Positions 8,082 through 16,185 of a stretch of DNA of 19,374 nt are shown piece after piece. The translations under genes and the position numbers were made by a program. Origin of the DNA: CABMKH01 sp040797625 (GTDB taxonomy: Bacteria > Bacillota > Clostridia > Tissierellales > Tissierellaceae); the NCBI GenBank assembly GCA_052067355.1, contig JBQHQH010000037.1, positions 1-19,374 of the forward strand, given 5' to 3'. A model generated the notes under the pieces. The model was not told the DNA's origin. It did not search any database and worked only from the letters and a program-made list of their open reading frames with translations. Each line of letters opens with the position of its first letter. Positions within the stretch are counted from its first letter, which is position 1.

Positions 8082-8879
8082 ATGTATGATTTTCATCTTC
8101 ATAGCAATTTTTCTATGGATTCAAAGGCATCTATGGAAAGCATGGTATTATCTGCAATAGAGAATAATCTTAAAAGCATATGTTTTACGGATCATGTTGA
8201 TCTAGAATCCACTTCCAAAAAAATTGATTTTCTCTTTAGAGCAGATGATTACTTTAAAAATATTAAAAAAGTTAAATATAAATATATGGATCAAATAGAG
8301 ATATTAGGTGGAGTGGAAATAGGAATGCAACCCCATTTAAAGGAAAGATATGATAAATTTATAGATGAAAACCCCTTTGATTTCGTCATAATGTCTATCC
8401 ATGGTATTGCTGGAAAAAGTATAGCCATAGATAATATTCTCCATGAAATGCCCATAGAAGAAGTCTTTGAAATCTATTATAGAGAAATGTATGAATCAGT
8501 TAGAGTCTTTGACAATTACGATGTACTAGGACATATGGACTATATAGATAGATATATTGATTCTCCTTTAGATATCCCTAATTATAAAGCATATTATGAG
8601 ATTATTTCTGAAATATTAAAATTTATTATAGATAAGGGAAAGGGCTTAGAGGTAAATACTGCTGGTATAAGGCGTGGATTAGATTATTTTAATCCAAAAC
8701 CTTCTATATTAAATATGTACAAAGAGCTAGGCGGAGAGATATTGACCATTGGATCTGATGCACATAGCCATGAACATATAGGATATAACTATCGATTGGC
8801 TGAAAAGCATATTAAGGACTTAGGTTTTAAATATATATACCTATTTAAAGATAGAAAAAAATTTCCTATAAAAATTTAA
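8082..8879 (+). CDS. PHP-domain phosphoesterase, histidinol-phosphatase (HisJ/HisK)-like
   Basis: A cytoplasmic metal-dependent phosphoesterase of 265 residues. PHP metal-ligand motifs appear in order: HLHS with H5 and H7, TDH with H38, E79 in GGVEIG, H107 in MSIHG, H151 in GHMDY and D226/H228 in GSDAH. This is the full set for a trinuclear PHP centre and matches HisJ-type histidinol-phosphatases, which remove phosphate from L-histidinol phosphate. No his genes are nearby, so another phosphomonoester substrate is possible. GAGGTG (8066-8071) lies 10 bases before the ATG. It is the only plus-strand gene in the left half of the window and ends at a hairpin terminator shared with the converging 6S-like RNA. 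Confidence 0.88.
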   Translation: MYDFHLHSNFSMDSKASMESMVLSAIENNLKSICFTDHVDLESTSKKIDFLFRADDYFKNIKKVKYKYMDQIEILGGVEIGMQPHLKERYDKFIDENPFDFVIMSIHGIAGKSIAIDNILHEMPIEEVFEIYYREMYESVRVFDNYDVLGHMDYIDRYIDSPLDIPNYKAYYEIISEILKFIIDKGKGLEVNTAGIRRGLDYFNPKPSILNMYKELGGEILTIGSDAHSHEHIGYNYRLAEKHIKDLGFKYIYLFKDRKKFPIKI

Positions 8880-8884
8880 ACAAA

Positions 8885-9096
8885 ATTCCCCTAGTTTCCT
8901 AGGGGATTTTATTTGCCCACAATGCCGTATTCTCATTTAATTCACACCCGCCTATATCTAGGTGGGTTTCCTGTTAGTATATTCTAACGTCCATTTAAAA
9001 AAGGCATGTTATCCTATACTAAACGCAGACTCCCGTGTCTTATATGTCGGTTGAATTATCTGAGTTAACGCACATCGCAGAAGTTATTTACTTTGT
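8885..9096 (-). ncRNA. ssrS: 6S RNA (SsrS), predicted
   Basis: The minus strand here has its own near-perfect promoter (9103-9131) and ends at a hairpin terminator (8887-8914), giving a transcript of about 180-210 bases with no reading frame. Its ends pair over long range: CUGCGAUG (9073-9080) with CAUUGUGG gives 8 continuous pairs including G-U, then CGU/ACG and CUCA/UGAG continue the closing helix. A large open bubble follows. Its 3' side carries the small hairpin ACCCACCUA-GAUA-UAGGCGGGU, and the far end closes with UUAGUAUA/UAUACUAA and a terminal loop. A long rod with a central bubble and a 3'-side hairpin is the 6S RNA plan, an RNA polymerase-sigma holoenzyme regulator. The length also fits. 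The fold was derived by hand; another structured small RNA is not excluded. Confidence 0.75.
8887..8914. terminator. Bidirectional terminator between the PHP gene and the 6S-like RNA
   Basis: An 8-bp stem, TCCCCTAG/CTAGGGGA, with a TTTC loop (GAAA on the minus strand) is followed on the plus strand by TTTTATTT. On the minus strand it is followed by a shorter run, AATTTTG. It can end both the PHP mRNA and the converging minus-strand RNA. Confidence 0.85.
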
Positions 9097-9102
9097 AATC
9101 AT

Positions 9103-9131
9103 ATTATACACTATTATTATATACTTTTCAA
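9103..9131 (-). promoter_or_regulatory. Promoter of the 6S-like RNA
   Basis: On the minus strand TTGAAA (9126-9131), a 17-base spacer, then a perfect TATAAT (9103-9108). The predicted start is near 9096. It lies just after the ftsH stop codon, so the RNA can be made apart from ftsH. Confidence 0.85.
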
Positions 9132-9149
9132 GAAAACATATGGTTTTAT

Positions 9150-10892
9150 TTAAAATTCTATTAATGCATCGATCTCTTCTTCTTCTAAAACTTCCTTTTC
9201 CAACAATGCTTTAGCTATATTCTCTAATATATCTCTATGTTCCTTTAGTATATCTATAGTATCTTTATATAGTGATTCTAATATATCTTTCCCTCTATTT
9301 AGCAGATTAATATCTCCACTTAATTCCTTGGACATGGCTACATTGTAATTTAATAAACCCGTGGAACTATCCATTCCATATACTCCTATTAGAGCTAGCA
9401 CTATCTCTGTAGCTTTTTCCAAATCTGATGATGCTCCTGTAGTTACATTATCTTTACCATAGATAAATTCTTCCGCAGCTCTTCCACCTAATGCCACCAT
9501 TACATTAGATAATATCTCTTTTTTAGTTTGGTACATCTTATCTGGTGGAATATTTAAACTAAACCCGCCCATTCCTCTTGTGCTGGGAATTATACTTACC
9601 TTAGTTACTCTATTTTCTTTAGATACTAATTTTGCAATTAGAGCATGTCCAGCTTCATGATATGCAGTTATTTCTCTATCTTTACTTCTTAAACAACTTC
9701 TATCCTTTTTTTCCTCTCCTACTAGGATCTTATAGTATGCCTTGTTTATATGCTCATTGGTAATCTCTTTATCTTTTGTCCTCACTGCCATCATTGCAGA
9801 TTCATTTAAAAGATTTTCTAGCTTAGCTCCGCTAAAGTATACAGTCTCTACAGCTAATTTTTTTAAATCTACCTCTTTAGCTAAGGGCTTATTTCTACAA
9901 TGTAATCTCAGTATCTTTTCCCTAGCCTTTACATCGGGTAATTGCACCTCTATTTGTCTATCAAATCTTCCAGGTCTAAGCAGTGCTTCATCTAATACAT
10001 CTATTCTATTAGTAGCTGCGACTACTATAATACCTTCATTTTCCTTAAATCCTGACATCTCTGCTAAAAGTGCATTCAAAGTTCTATCTCCTTCTTCACT
10101 TCCAGAGATATTGCTGCCTTTTCTCTTCTTTCCCAGAGAATCTATCTCATCAATAAATATGACAGACTTTCCAGCTTCCTTTGCCATCTTAAATAAATTC
10201 CTTATTCTACTGGCCCCTAAGCCTGTATAGACCTGCACAAAATCTGAACCCGATACTGGAAATATTGGAACACCTGCTTCTCCTGCTAATGCCTTGGCTA
10301 ATAGAGTCTTTCCTGTTCCAGGTGGACCATATAATAAGACTCCTCTAGGAAGCCTTGCTCCAAAACTATTATATACTTCTGGATTTTTTATAAAGTCTAC
10401 CATTTCCTTTAATGCGTCTTTAGCCTCTTCATTTCCAGCCACATCACTAAATTTAATATTAGCATCGTAGTCTATATTCTCCACCTTAGATATACTAGCC
10501 ATTTCCATCTCTGCCTGTTTTGATATATTTCTTTTAAAATATATTACTAAAGCTAATAATCCCAAGATCAACCCTGTAAATATGAAAATTTGGCTTATCT
10601 CTTTACCTTCTTCTATGACTTCTACATCATACATCAAAAGCTCTTTTTTAAAATCTGCTGTCCTTGGATTATCTGTTATAACTTTTTGTCCATTATTAAG
10701 TACAATTGAGATCTTAGGGGAGTCCCCTAGTTCTACTTTTTCAACTATTCCATGTTCCAAATAATTTAAAAATGATGTATAGGAAACTGCCTGTGGCTTA
10801 TCTTTTATCTTCTTGTATCCTAATATACTAGTCATTATAGCTAGTATAAGTACAAATACCAATATAATCGAATAAAATCTTTTATTGTTCAA
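9150..10892 (-). CDS. ftsH: FtsH-type ATP-dependent zinc metalloprotease
   Basis: A membrane AAA+ protease of 580 residues that degrades membrane and regulatory proteins. It has two N-terminal membrane segments (about 8-26 and 102-119) around a small extracytoplasmic domain. The AAA+ module has Walker A GPPGTGKT (189-196), Walker B VIFIDEID (244-251) and the second region of homology with ATNRIDVLDEALLRPGRFDR (293-312). The zinc site is HEAGH (412-416), with D490 as third ligand. The pore loop reads VYTGLGA (221-227) where MFVGVGA is usual, so the pore aromatic is Tyr and the next residue Thr. It is slightly shorter than typical FtsH (600-650) and may be a second paralogue. The start is TTG at 10892, set by AAAGGGG 8 bases upstream; no ATG is available there. 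It has its own promoter at 10931-10959. Confidence 0.95.
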   Translation of the reverse strand: MNNKRFYSIILVFVLILAIMTSILGYKKIKDKPQAVSYTSFLNYLEHGIVEKVELGDSPKISIVLNNGQKVITDNPRTADFKKELLMYDVEVIEEGKEISQIFIFTGLILGLLALVIYFKRNISKQAEMEMASISKVENIDYDANIKFSDVAGNEEAKDALKEMVDFIKNPEVYNSFGARLPRGVLLYGPPGTGKTLLAKALAGEAGVPIFPVSGSDFVQVYTGLGASRIRNLFKMAKEAGKSVIFIDEIDSLGKKRKGSNISGSEEGDRTLNALLAEMSGFKENEGIIVVAATNRIDVLDEALLRPGRFDRQIEVQLPDVKAREKILRLHCRNKPLAKEVDLKKLAVETVYFSGAKLENLLNESAMMAVRTKDKEITNEHINKAYYKILVGEEKKDRSCLRSKDREITAYHEAGHALIAKLVSKENRVTKVSIIPSTRGMGGFSLNIPPDKMYQTKKEILSNVMVALGGRAAEEFIYGKDNVTTGASSDLEKATEIVLALIGVYGMDSSTGLLNYNVAMSKELSGDINLLNRGKDILESLYKDTIDILKEHRDILENIAKALLEKEVLEEEEIDALIEF

Positions 10893-10930
10893 TAATATAA
10901 CCCCTTTCAGGTTTACATAATATATTAATT

Positions 10931-10959
10931 ATTATATCACCCCCATATGTTCATGTCTA
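10931..10959 (-). promoter_or_regulatory. ftsH promoter
   Basis: On the minus strand TAGACA (10954-10959), a 17-base spacer ending in TGA, then TATAAT (10931-10936), giving an extended -10 box TGATATAAT. It lies between the upstream terminator and the ftsH ribosome site. Confidence 0.8.
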
Positions 10960-10994
10960 TTTCCTTGATTTTCAACAGCTCCCACAAATCACCA

Positions 10995-11032
10995 AATTAA
11001 AATTGACGGGGATATCCCCGCCAATTTTAATT
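10995..11032 (-). terminator. Terminator of the 90-residue gene
   Basis: Arms of 17 bases (10995-11011 and 11016-11032) form a GC-rich core CGGGG/CCCCG closed by an AT-rich base around an ATAT loop. The single non-matching pair becomes G-U on the minus-strand RNA, which also ends in CAATTTTAATTT. This fits termination on the minus strand. Confidence 0.85.
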
Positions 11033-11303
11033 ATTTCTTATCTAGTGCATCTAATAATCTATCCAATTTTTCATTTTGCTCATCTGACAATAGATGTCTA
11101 ATGCTATCTAATTTTTCAAATATCCCTTCATACTCTTCAAAGCTCAAATCTTCTTCCATCTTAGCATTTAATTGAATAATCTCTACAAAGATATCTTCTT
11201 CTGATTTGTCTCTATACTGCTCAGAAATATCTTCTATGACATCTAACTGCTCTTTTTCTATATCGAAGTCTTTTAACTTCTTTACAATGTCTCTCTTCTT
11301 CAT
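11031..11303 (-). CDS. Small helical acidic protein of unknown function
   Basis: A 90-residue protein that I do not recognise. It is rich in Glu, Asp, Lys and Leu, with no Cys, signal peptide or membrane segment, and looks fully helical. Runs such as FVEIIQLNAKMEEDLSFEEYEGIFEKLDSIRHLL suggest two or three amphipathic helices, perhaps a small bundle. GGGAGGTGG lies 10 bases before the ATG, and a strong terminator overlaps the stop, so it appears to be a genuine monocistronic gene. It is divergent from the 206-residue gene across 126 bases. Its role cannot be told from sequence or context. Confidence 0.8.
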   Translation of the reverse strand: MKKRDIVKKLKDFDIEKEQLDVIEDISEQYRDKSEEDIFVEIIQLNAKMEEDLSFEEYEGIFEKLDSIRHLLSDEQNEKLDRLLDALDKK

Positions 11304-11346
11304 ATTATATATTCCACCTCCCTATTTCTATATAATCTATGAAATA

Positions 11347-11375
11347 ATATTAGATTATAGTACTTTTACAGGCAA
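11347..11375 (-). promoter_or_regulatory. Candidate promoter of the 90-residue gene
   Basis: On the minus strand TTGCCT (11370-11375), a 17-base spacer, then TAATAT (11347-11352). Each box matches the consensus at 4 of 6 positions, so this is tentative. Confidence 0.4.
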
Positions 11376-11429
11376 ACAATGGGAGATTAAAGCATATAAT
11401 AGAACATCAGCTTTTTTAGGAGGGATTTT

Positions 11430-12050
11430 ATGAACAATCAGATGATCTTGTTGTTGTTTTTATACATGATGGACAAAACAAATAGTGAAAATCAAATTGT
11501 ACATAATTTGAAAAACTATATCAGCGGTATAGAGATAGATTTAGAATATACCCGCGAAAAAATTCAAGCATTTAAAAAGGTAGCCCCCTTAATATCTACA
11601 GAATATAATCAGCCCTTTATTAACTCCATCATAATTACAGAAAATGTGATTAAACTTCTTGAACTTAGATCCTCTTTTAATCAAAGCAATCATATGATTC
11701 AATCAAATATAGTTCCCATAGAAGATAAAAAAGAAAGAATCAGCAAGATCATAACAACTCTACAAGAGGAGATGCCTAAGTCAAAGATAAAAAATATGGG
11801 CATGATCATGGACTTAGTTGTTAATATGGATGAATATAAAAAGATGTTTGAACTTTTGAATACCTTTATGAGCAACAAAGACAGTATGAATGATCCAGAA
11901 AATATGATTAAACTCATGAGTCAATTTACGAAGGGAAAGGGGCAAAAAGGCAAGACTAATCCAAAGGATATGGAACAGATCCTAAATATTATAAAAGTAT
12001 TAAATGCCCCAGAAAAGAAAGAGAAGAAAGAAGAAAAAAGCAAGGCATAA
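11430..12050 (+). CDS. Hypothetical protein, helical with charged tail
   Basis: A 206-residue protein that I do not recognise. The N-terminus has a short hydrophobic patch (MILLLFLYMMD, residues 5-15), too short and Met-rich to be a confident signal peptide. The body is helical and polar; a repeated MDLVV/MFELLNTFM pattern at about 127-150 suggests amphipathic helices. The tail is very basic and acidic in turn (GKGQKGKTNPKD, then EKKEKKEEKSKA). AGGAGGG (11418-11424) lies 5 bases before the ATG, a strong site. A TATAAT lies at 11395-11400 but without a good -35 box. Its stop codon directly abuts the stop codon of the convergent pseudouridine synthase gene, with no intergenic base. Function unknown. 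Confidence 0.8.
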   Translation: MNNQMILLLFLYMMDKTNSENQIVHNLKNYISGIEIDLEYTREKIQAFKKVAPLISTEYNQPFINSIIITENVIKLLELRSSFNQSNHMIQSNIVPIEDKKERISKIITTLQEEMPKSKIKNMGMIMDLVVNMDEYKKMFELLNTFMSNKDSMNDPENMIKLMSQFTKGKGQKGKTNPKDMEQILNIIKVLNAPEKKEKKEEKSKA

Positions 12051-12950
12051 TCACTTCTTCATATGTTCAATTAGGTAGATCATGTCCTCAGGTAATGGTG
12101 CAGTAAATTCAATAGGCATTTTAGTCCTCGGATGTACTAATCCTAAAAAACAAGAGTGAAGTGCCTGTCTCTCTATATATGTGCTCTTCTCATTATATAG
12201 AATATCTCCTATAATAGGATGCCCTATATGCTCTAAATGCACCCTTATTTGATGTGATCTGCCTGTGAATATTTGAACTTCCAACAATGTGGAATCCTTT
12301 AATCTTTCTTTTACTATATATTTAGTCAAAGCTCTCTGTCCATCTGGAGTTACAATTTTCTTGATATTCCCTTCTCCATCTCTTCCTATAGGTTTATCTA
12401 TAATTTCCTCGTCTTTTTCTACAATACCGTGGACTAAAGTTAAATACCTTTTTTCCACTGTATTATTCTCAAATTGTATTGCCATCTGTTGATGAGCAAA
12501 GGGATTTTTAGCTACAACTAATATTCCTGTGGTATCCATATCTAATCTATTTACAAATCTTATTTTTTTCTTTATATTTTTTTCTCTAAAATAATAAGCT
12601 ATACCATTAGACAATGTATTGCTCTGATGAGATTTAGTAGGATGCACTACTATATCATGATCTTTATTTAATATCAGTAAATCCATATCCTCATATATTA
12701 TATTCAATTCCATTTTTTCAGGACTTATATCATTGACTTCTTCCTCCATAGATATACTTACTATATCTCCAACTTTAAGTTTACATCTCTTCTTAGCAAC
12801 TTTACCATTTATATAAATAAACTTTTGTCTATATAGACGTCTAAATAACCTACCTGATAGATTTTGCTTATATAAAAATTCTTCTAAATCTATATCATCC
12901 TCCTTACAATTAAATATTATTATGCTCTCACTTTCTTGAAATAAATCCAT
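12051..12950 (-). CDS. RluA-family pseudouridine synthase (RluD-like)
   Basis: An rRNA/tRNA-modifying enzyme of 299 residues that isomerises uridine to pseudouridine. An S4-type RNA-binding domain fills about residues 16-75 (FRRLYRQKFIYINGKVAKKRCKLKVGDIV). The synthase domain follows, with motif II NRLDMDTTGILVVAKN (135-150) carrying the catalytic D137; Asn replaces the more usual His of HRLD. Further on come TGRSHQIRVHLEHIGHPIIGD and the terminal LHPRT-like block LVHPRTKMPI. The frame is open 13 codons further up to an ATG at 12989, but GAGGAGG lies 5 bases before the ATG at 12950, so that start is chosen. The exact target uridine cannot be assigned. It is divergent from the NAD kinase gene. 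Confidence 0.9.
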   Translation of the reverse strand: MDLFQESESIIIFNCKEDDIDLEEFLYKQNLSGRLFRRLYRQKFIYINGKVAKKRCKLKVGDIVSISMEEEVNDISPEKMELNIIYEDMDLLILNKDHDIVVHPTKSHQSNTLSNGIAYYFREKNIKKKIRFVNRLDMDTTGILVVAKNPFAHQQMAIQFENNTVEKRYLTLVHGIVEKDEEIIDKPIGRDGEGNIKKIVTPDGQRALTKYIVKERLKDSTLLEVQIFTGRSHQIRVHLEHIGHPIIGDILYNEKSTYIERQALHSCFLGLVHPRTKMPIEFTAPLPEDMIYLIEHMKK

Positions 12951-13306
12951 ATTATCCTCCTCAGATTTCATTCTATAGATATACAACAAAATTTTAATAA
13001 AATATTAGAGAATCACATTCTCAGAATATGGCTATAACTATCAGTAAAGTAAATTTAAAAGCACATTAAAAATTTACACTATATATGATAACTACATTTA
13101 TCTAGTCCCTTATCCCTATAGGAGCATGACAAATTTGGAAATTTAAAATTCTAAATTTCAATGAACTATTCCAGTTATCCCTGTATAAAACCATGATTCC
13201 ATATCTTCTCATTAAATATAGAAACTGGATATCTATATATTATATAATAGACTTATTATAACAGATATTATATAATATCATAGGGTTTAATTAAGGAGGG
13301 CTTTAC
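12951..13306. other. Divergent intergenic region with inverted repeats
   Basis: This 356-base gap lies between the divergent pseudouridine synthase and NAD kinase genes. It holds the NAD kinase promoter (13248-13276) and two short inverted repeats: GAGAAT-CAC-ATTCTC at 13008-13022 and GAAATTT/AAATTTC at 13138-13159. The first lies about 60 bases upstream of the synthase start and could be an operator, but matches no family I know. No gene is seen. Confidence 0.5.
13248..13276 (+). promoter_or_regulatory. NAD kinase promoter
   Basis: TAGACT (13248-13253), a 17-base spacer, then a perfect TATAAT (13271-13276). It lies about 30 bases upstream of the TTG start. The -35 box matches at 4 of 6 positions. 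Confidence 0.65.
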
Positions 13307-14113
13307 TTGAAAAAAACTGGAAAAATAAATTTAATCTCTAATAAAAATTTTGAATCAAAGAAAACCTCACTGCAATTAATTGAAAAATTGGAACAGAGGG
13401 GATTTATAGTTTCTGAAAAATATGATAATACTGCTGAATTAAATATCTGTGTAGGTGGAGATGGAGCCTTTCTGAGAGCTGTCCATAAAAATAAATTTCC
13501 AAGTATCCCCTTCGTCGGTATCAATACTGGTCATTTAGGCTTTTTTCAGGAAATCCTACCAGCAAATATGGAGGATTTTGTCAATAGCTATATAAATGAA
13601 GATTACTCCATTGAAGAAGTTTCCTTACTGGATGCAGAAATCCATACTAAGAAGAAACCCTATTATCTTACTAGTGTAAATGAAATCGTAGTTAAGAGTA
13701 TTAGATCTAAGGTCATACATCTAGATCTATCTATAGATGGTAATCATCTAGAAAAATTTAGTGGGGATGGCATTATTATATCTACTCCTGTGGGCAGTAC
13801 TGCATACAATTTTTCCTGTGGTGGAGCTATAGTGTATCCATCTCTGGAAACCTTGCAAATTACTCCCTTAGCACCTATTAGCTCGAAGGCCTATAGGTCG
13901 CTTCCAAATAGCACCATTGTCCCTGGACATTTGGTTATTACTATAGAACCAGAAAACAGATATTCCAATTCAACTTTGATTGTAAATGACGGTGTAGAAT
14001 TTAGATATGATAATATAGAATTTATCAATTTAAAGATGTCTAATAAGAAGATATACAGATTAAATTTTGATAGAAATATGTACTGGAATAATCTAAAGAG
14101 CAAGTTCCTATAA
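13307..14113 (+). CDS. nadK: NAD kinase
   Basis: This 268-residue cytoplasmic enzyme phosphorylates NAD+ to NADP+ using ATP or polyphosphate. It carries the family motifs GGDG (50-53), INTGHLGF (72-79), NE (125-126), and SGDGIIISTPVGSTAYNFSCGGAIV (152-176). Length matches short Firmicutes NAD kinases (about 265-270). The start is TTG at 13307, preceded by AAGGAGGG (13293-13300) at 6 bases, with no competing ATG. It is monocistronic, with its own promoter upstream and a strong hairpin right after the stop. It is not beside recN, tlyA or argR, common neighbours in other Firmicutes. Confidence 0.96.
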   Translation: MKKTGKINLISNKNFESKKTSLQLIEKLEQRGFIVSEKYDNTAELNICVGGDGAFLRAVHKNKFPSIPFVGINTGHLGFFQEILPANMEDFVNSYINEDYSIEEVSLLDAEIHTKKKPYYLTSVNEIVVKSIRSKVIHLDLSIDGNHLEKFSGDGIIISTPVGSTAYNFSCGGAIVYPSLETLQITPLAPISSKAYRSLPNSTIVPGHLVITIEPENRYSNSTLIVNDGVEFRYDNIEFINLKMSNKKIYRLNFDRNMYWNNLKSKFL

Positions 14114-14150
14114 TAAAATCCTACTAGGTAAAAACCTAGTAGGATTTTAT
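14113..14150. terminator. Bidirectional terminator between nadK and pepF
   Basis: Two perfectly complementary 17-base arms (14113-14129 and 14134-14150; core TCCTACTAGGT) flank an AAAA loop. U-rich sequence lies at the outer end on both strands, so it can terminate both convergent genes. It overlaps the last base of the nadK stop. Confidence 0.92.
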
Positions 14151-14153
14151 ATA

Positions 14154-15950
14154 TTATATCAATTTATCAAATTCATCTACTAATTCTCTAAATATCTTCA
14201 TAGCATTATTTACTGGTTCCTCTGTAGTCATATCTACCCCTGCCTTTTTAAGAACATTTATTGGATAGTCTGAACTACCGCTCTTTAAGAAGTTTATATA
14301 TCTATCTACTGCAGCATCTCCCTCTTCTAAGACTTTTTTAGATAGATCTATTGCAGCAGAAAATCCAGTTGCATATTGGAATACATAATAGTTATAATAA
14401 AAATGTGGAATCCTAGCCCACTCAATTTCTATCTCTTTATCTATAACCATATTATCTCCATAATATAGCCTATTTAGTTTACTATATACTTCACATAGAT
14501 ATTCTGCAGTCAAGGCACCTCCATCTTCCAAGTACTCATTTATTATCATTTCAAATTCTGCAAACATGGTCTGCCTAAATAAAGTAGTTCTGAAACTCTC
14601 TAGATAGTGATTTAATAGATATAGTTTTTCATTTTTATTTTTTGCATTTTTTAATAGATAATTTAATAAAAGAGACTCATTTGCTGTAGATGCTACTTCT
14701 GCTACAAATATGCTATATCCTCCATATACATATGGTTGATTCTTTCTAGTAAAATAGCTATGCATAGAGTGCCCCATTTCATGAGCTATGGTAAATACAT
14801 TATCTAGAGTATTATGGTAATTTAACAATATAAATGGCTTAGAATCATATGAACCACTAGAATATGCTCCCGATCTCTTGCCTCTATTTTCATATACATC
14901 TATCCATTGTGAATTAAAGCCTTCATTCATTATATCTAAGTATTCCTTATTGAGAGGTTCTAATGCTTTTTTTACTAATTCTACTCCTTCTTCATATGGA
15001 ATATTAAATTCTACTTCTTTTACTATTGGAGTATATAGATCATACATGTGAAGTTCATCTACACCCAAAACTCTTTTTCTAATGTCCATATATTTATACA
15101 TACTATCTAAATTATCATGTACTGACTTGATTAAGTTATCATATACAGATAGTGGAACATTATTTCTATCAAGACTAGCTTCTCTTGTAGACTTATAGTT
15201 TCTCAACCTGGCATTGAATATATTGCTCTTTAAATCTCCATTGAGGATAGCTGCAAAGGTGTTTTTAAAACTATCATATACACTATAAAATTCTTTAAAT
15301 GCTCTCTGTCTTAAATCTCTATCTGTAGACTCCATAAGTGGAATAAAATTTCCCTGAGTAATCTCTATATCTTTTCCATCTTCTCCTTTTATTGTAGGAA
15401 ATCTTAAGTCTGCATCGTTCATCATAGAATATATCTTCTGTGGTGAGTTGGCGACTTCCCCCATCTGAGCTACTATGGACTCTTCTCTAGCTGAAAGCAC
15501 ATGTGACTTCTGTCTCATTATATCCTTTAAAAACTTATCATATAGCTTTAGTCCTTCTTCTTCCTCCATATATCTATCTAATACTTCTTCATCTAATGTG
15601 AGTATCTCCGGTACCAAAAAAGATGAACTTTCTTCTACTTGTACATACAAATTCATTGCCTTATCTGATAATATCTGAGATTGACTATTTGTAGTATCCT
15701 CATCTAATTTCATATGACTATAGGCATATACATTTTCTATACCTCTAAATAGCTCATCTCTATGAGTCAATGCCTCTAATAAGGCTTTGCTATTCTCAGT
15801 TAATTTGCCTCTATGCCTCTCAAAATCCTCTGATAGTTTTTTAACCCTATTCCAATCCTGCTCCCAAGCTTCTGTACTGGAGTACATAGACTCTAAATCC
15901 CATGTAAATTCTCTATCAACATCTTTCCTATTTAAAATTTCTTTTCCCAT
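14154..15950 (-). CDS. pepF: Oligoendopeptidase F
   Basis: An M3-family zinc metallopeptidase of 598 residues that cuts short peptides in the cytoplasm. The zinc motif HEMGHSMHS starts at about residue 390, with the third ligand Glu at about 418 (FVAEVASTANESLL). The N-terminal helical domain (WDLESMYSSTEAWEQDW) and the C-terminal YYNYYVFQYATGFSAA block are typical of PepF. The frame is open 14 codons further upstream to an ATG at 15992, but AAGGAGG lies 6 bases before the ATG at 15950, so the latter is used. The extra upstream codons would also run through a hairpin (15969-15986). Length is normal. It ends at a terminator shared with nadK, and its leader of up to about 300 bases holds several inverted repeats. 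Confidence 0.95.
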   Translation of the reverse strand: MGKEILNRKDVDREFTWDLESMYSSTEAWEQDWNRVKKLSEDFERHRGKLTENSKALLEALTHRDELFRGIENVYAYSHMKLDEDTTNSQSQILSDKAMNLYVQVEESSSFLVPEILTLDEEVLDRYMEEEEGLKLYDKFLKDIMRQKSHVLSAREESIVAQMGEVANSPQKIYSMMNDADLRFPTIKGEDGKDIEITQGNFIPLMESTDRDLRQRAFKEFYSVYDSFKNTFAAILNGDLKSNIFNARLRNYKSTREASLDRNNVPLSVYDNLIKSVHDNLDSMYKYMDIRKRVLGVDELHMYDLYTPIVKEVEFNIPYEEGVELVKKALEPLNKEYLDIMNEGFNSQWIDVYENRGKRSGAYSSGSYDSKPFILLNYHNTLDNVFTIAHEMGHSMHSYFTRKNQPYVYGGYSIFVAEVASTANESLLLNYLLKNAKNKNEKLYLLNHYLESFRTTLFRQTMFAEFEMIINEYLEDGGALTAEYLCEVYSKLNRLYYGDNMVIDKEIEIEWARIPHFYYNYYVFQYATGFSAAIDLSKKVLEEGDAAVDRYINFLKSGSSDYPINVLKKAGVDMTTEEPVNNAMKIFRELVDEFDKLI

Positions 15951-15968
15951 ATATATCCTCCTTAAAAG

Positions 15969-15986
15969 AGTCAGCTTCTGCTGACT
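15969..15986 (-). other. Hairpin in the pepF leader
   Basis: A 7-bp stem, AGTCAGC/GCTGACT, closes on an AGAA loop (minus strand) and is followed by CTTTTAAGGAGG, so it sits just upstream of the pepF ribosome site. The short T-run is terminator-like but weak. It may instead stabilise or regulate the mRNA. Confidence 0.5.
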
Positions 15987-16002
15987 TCTCATACAAGATC
16001 AA

Positions 16003-16021
16003 TTAGACAAACAAAGTCTAA
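16003..16021 (-). other. Inverted repeat in the pepF leader
   Basis: TTAGAC and GTCTAA are separated by 7 bases. The repeat lies close to a possible -10 box (TATAAT, 16038-16043) that has only a poor -35 partner, so it could be an operator or leader hairpin. Chance is possible at this AT content. Confidence 0.35.
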
Positions 16022-16125
16022 CTATATTTTACCATATATTATATCCATTGGAAGAGATATGATGTATATAAAGCAAACTTATATCAGATACTTCAGCTGA
16101 TATTCCACAGTATCTTGTTTTTGTC

Positions 16126-16173
16126 ATTCCACCTATACCCCGAACTTAATAGGGGTAAACACAGTGGAGGAAT
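16126..16173. repeat. Imperfect palindromic element, possibly interspersed
   Basis: Nested arms: TACCCC (16136-16141) pairs with GGGGTA (16152-16157), and outside them ATTCC (16126-16130) pairs with GGAAT (16169-16173), with imperfect pairing between. The outer edges read TGTCATTCC and GGAATCTCATC, which resembles dispersed palindromes ending in GGAATGACA found in many bacterial genomes. No terminator-like T-run follows on either strand. The element lies in the gap between the PII-like gene and pepF. Only one copy is in this window, so dispersal is inferred. Confidence 0.5.
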
Positions 16174-16185
16174 CTCATCTTTTAA

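Noticed and set aside
9742..10230. 162-residue plus-strand open frame inside ftsH
   Set aside because: It is antisense to the conserved AAA+ domain, lacks a ribosome site and has a composition typical of a shadow frame.
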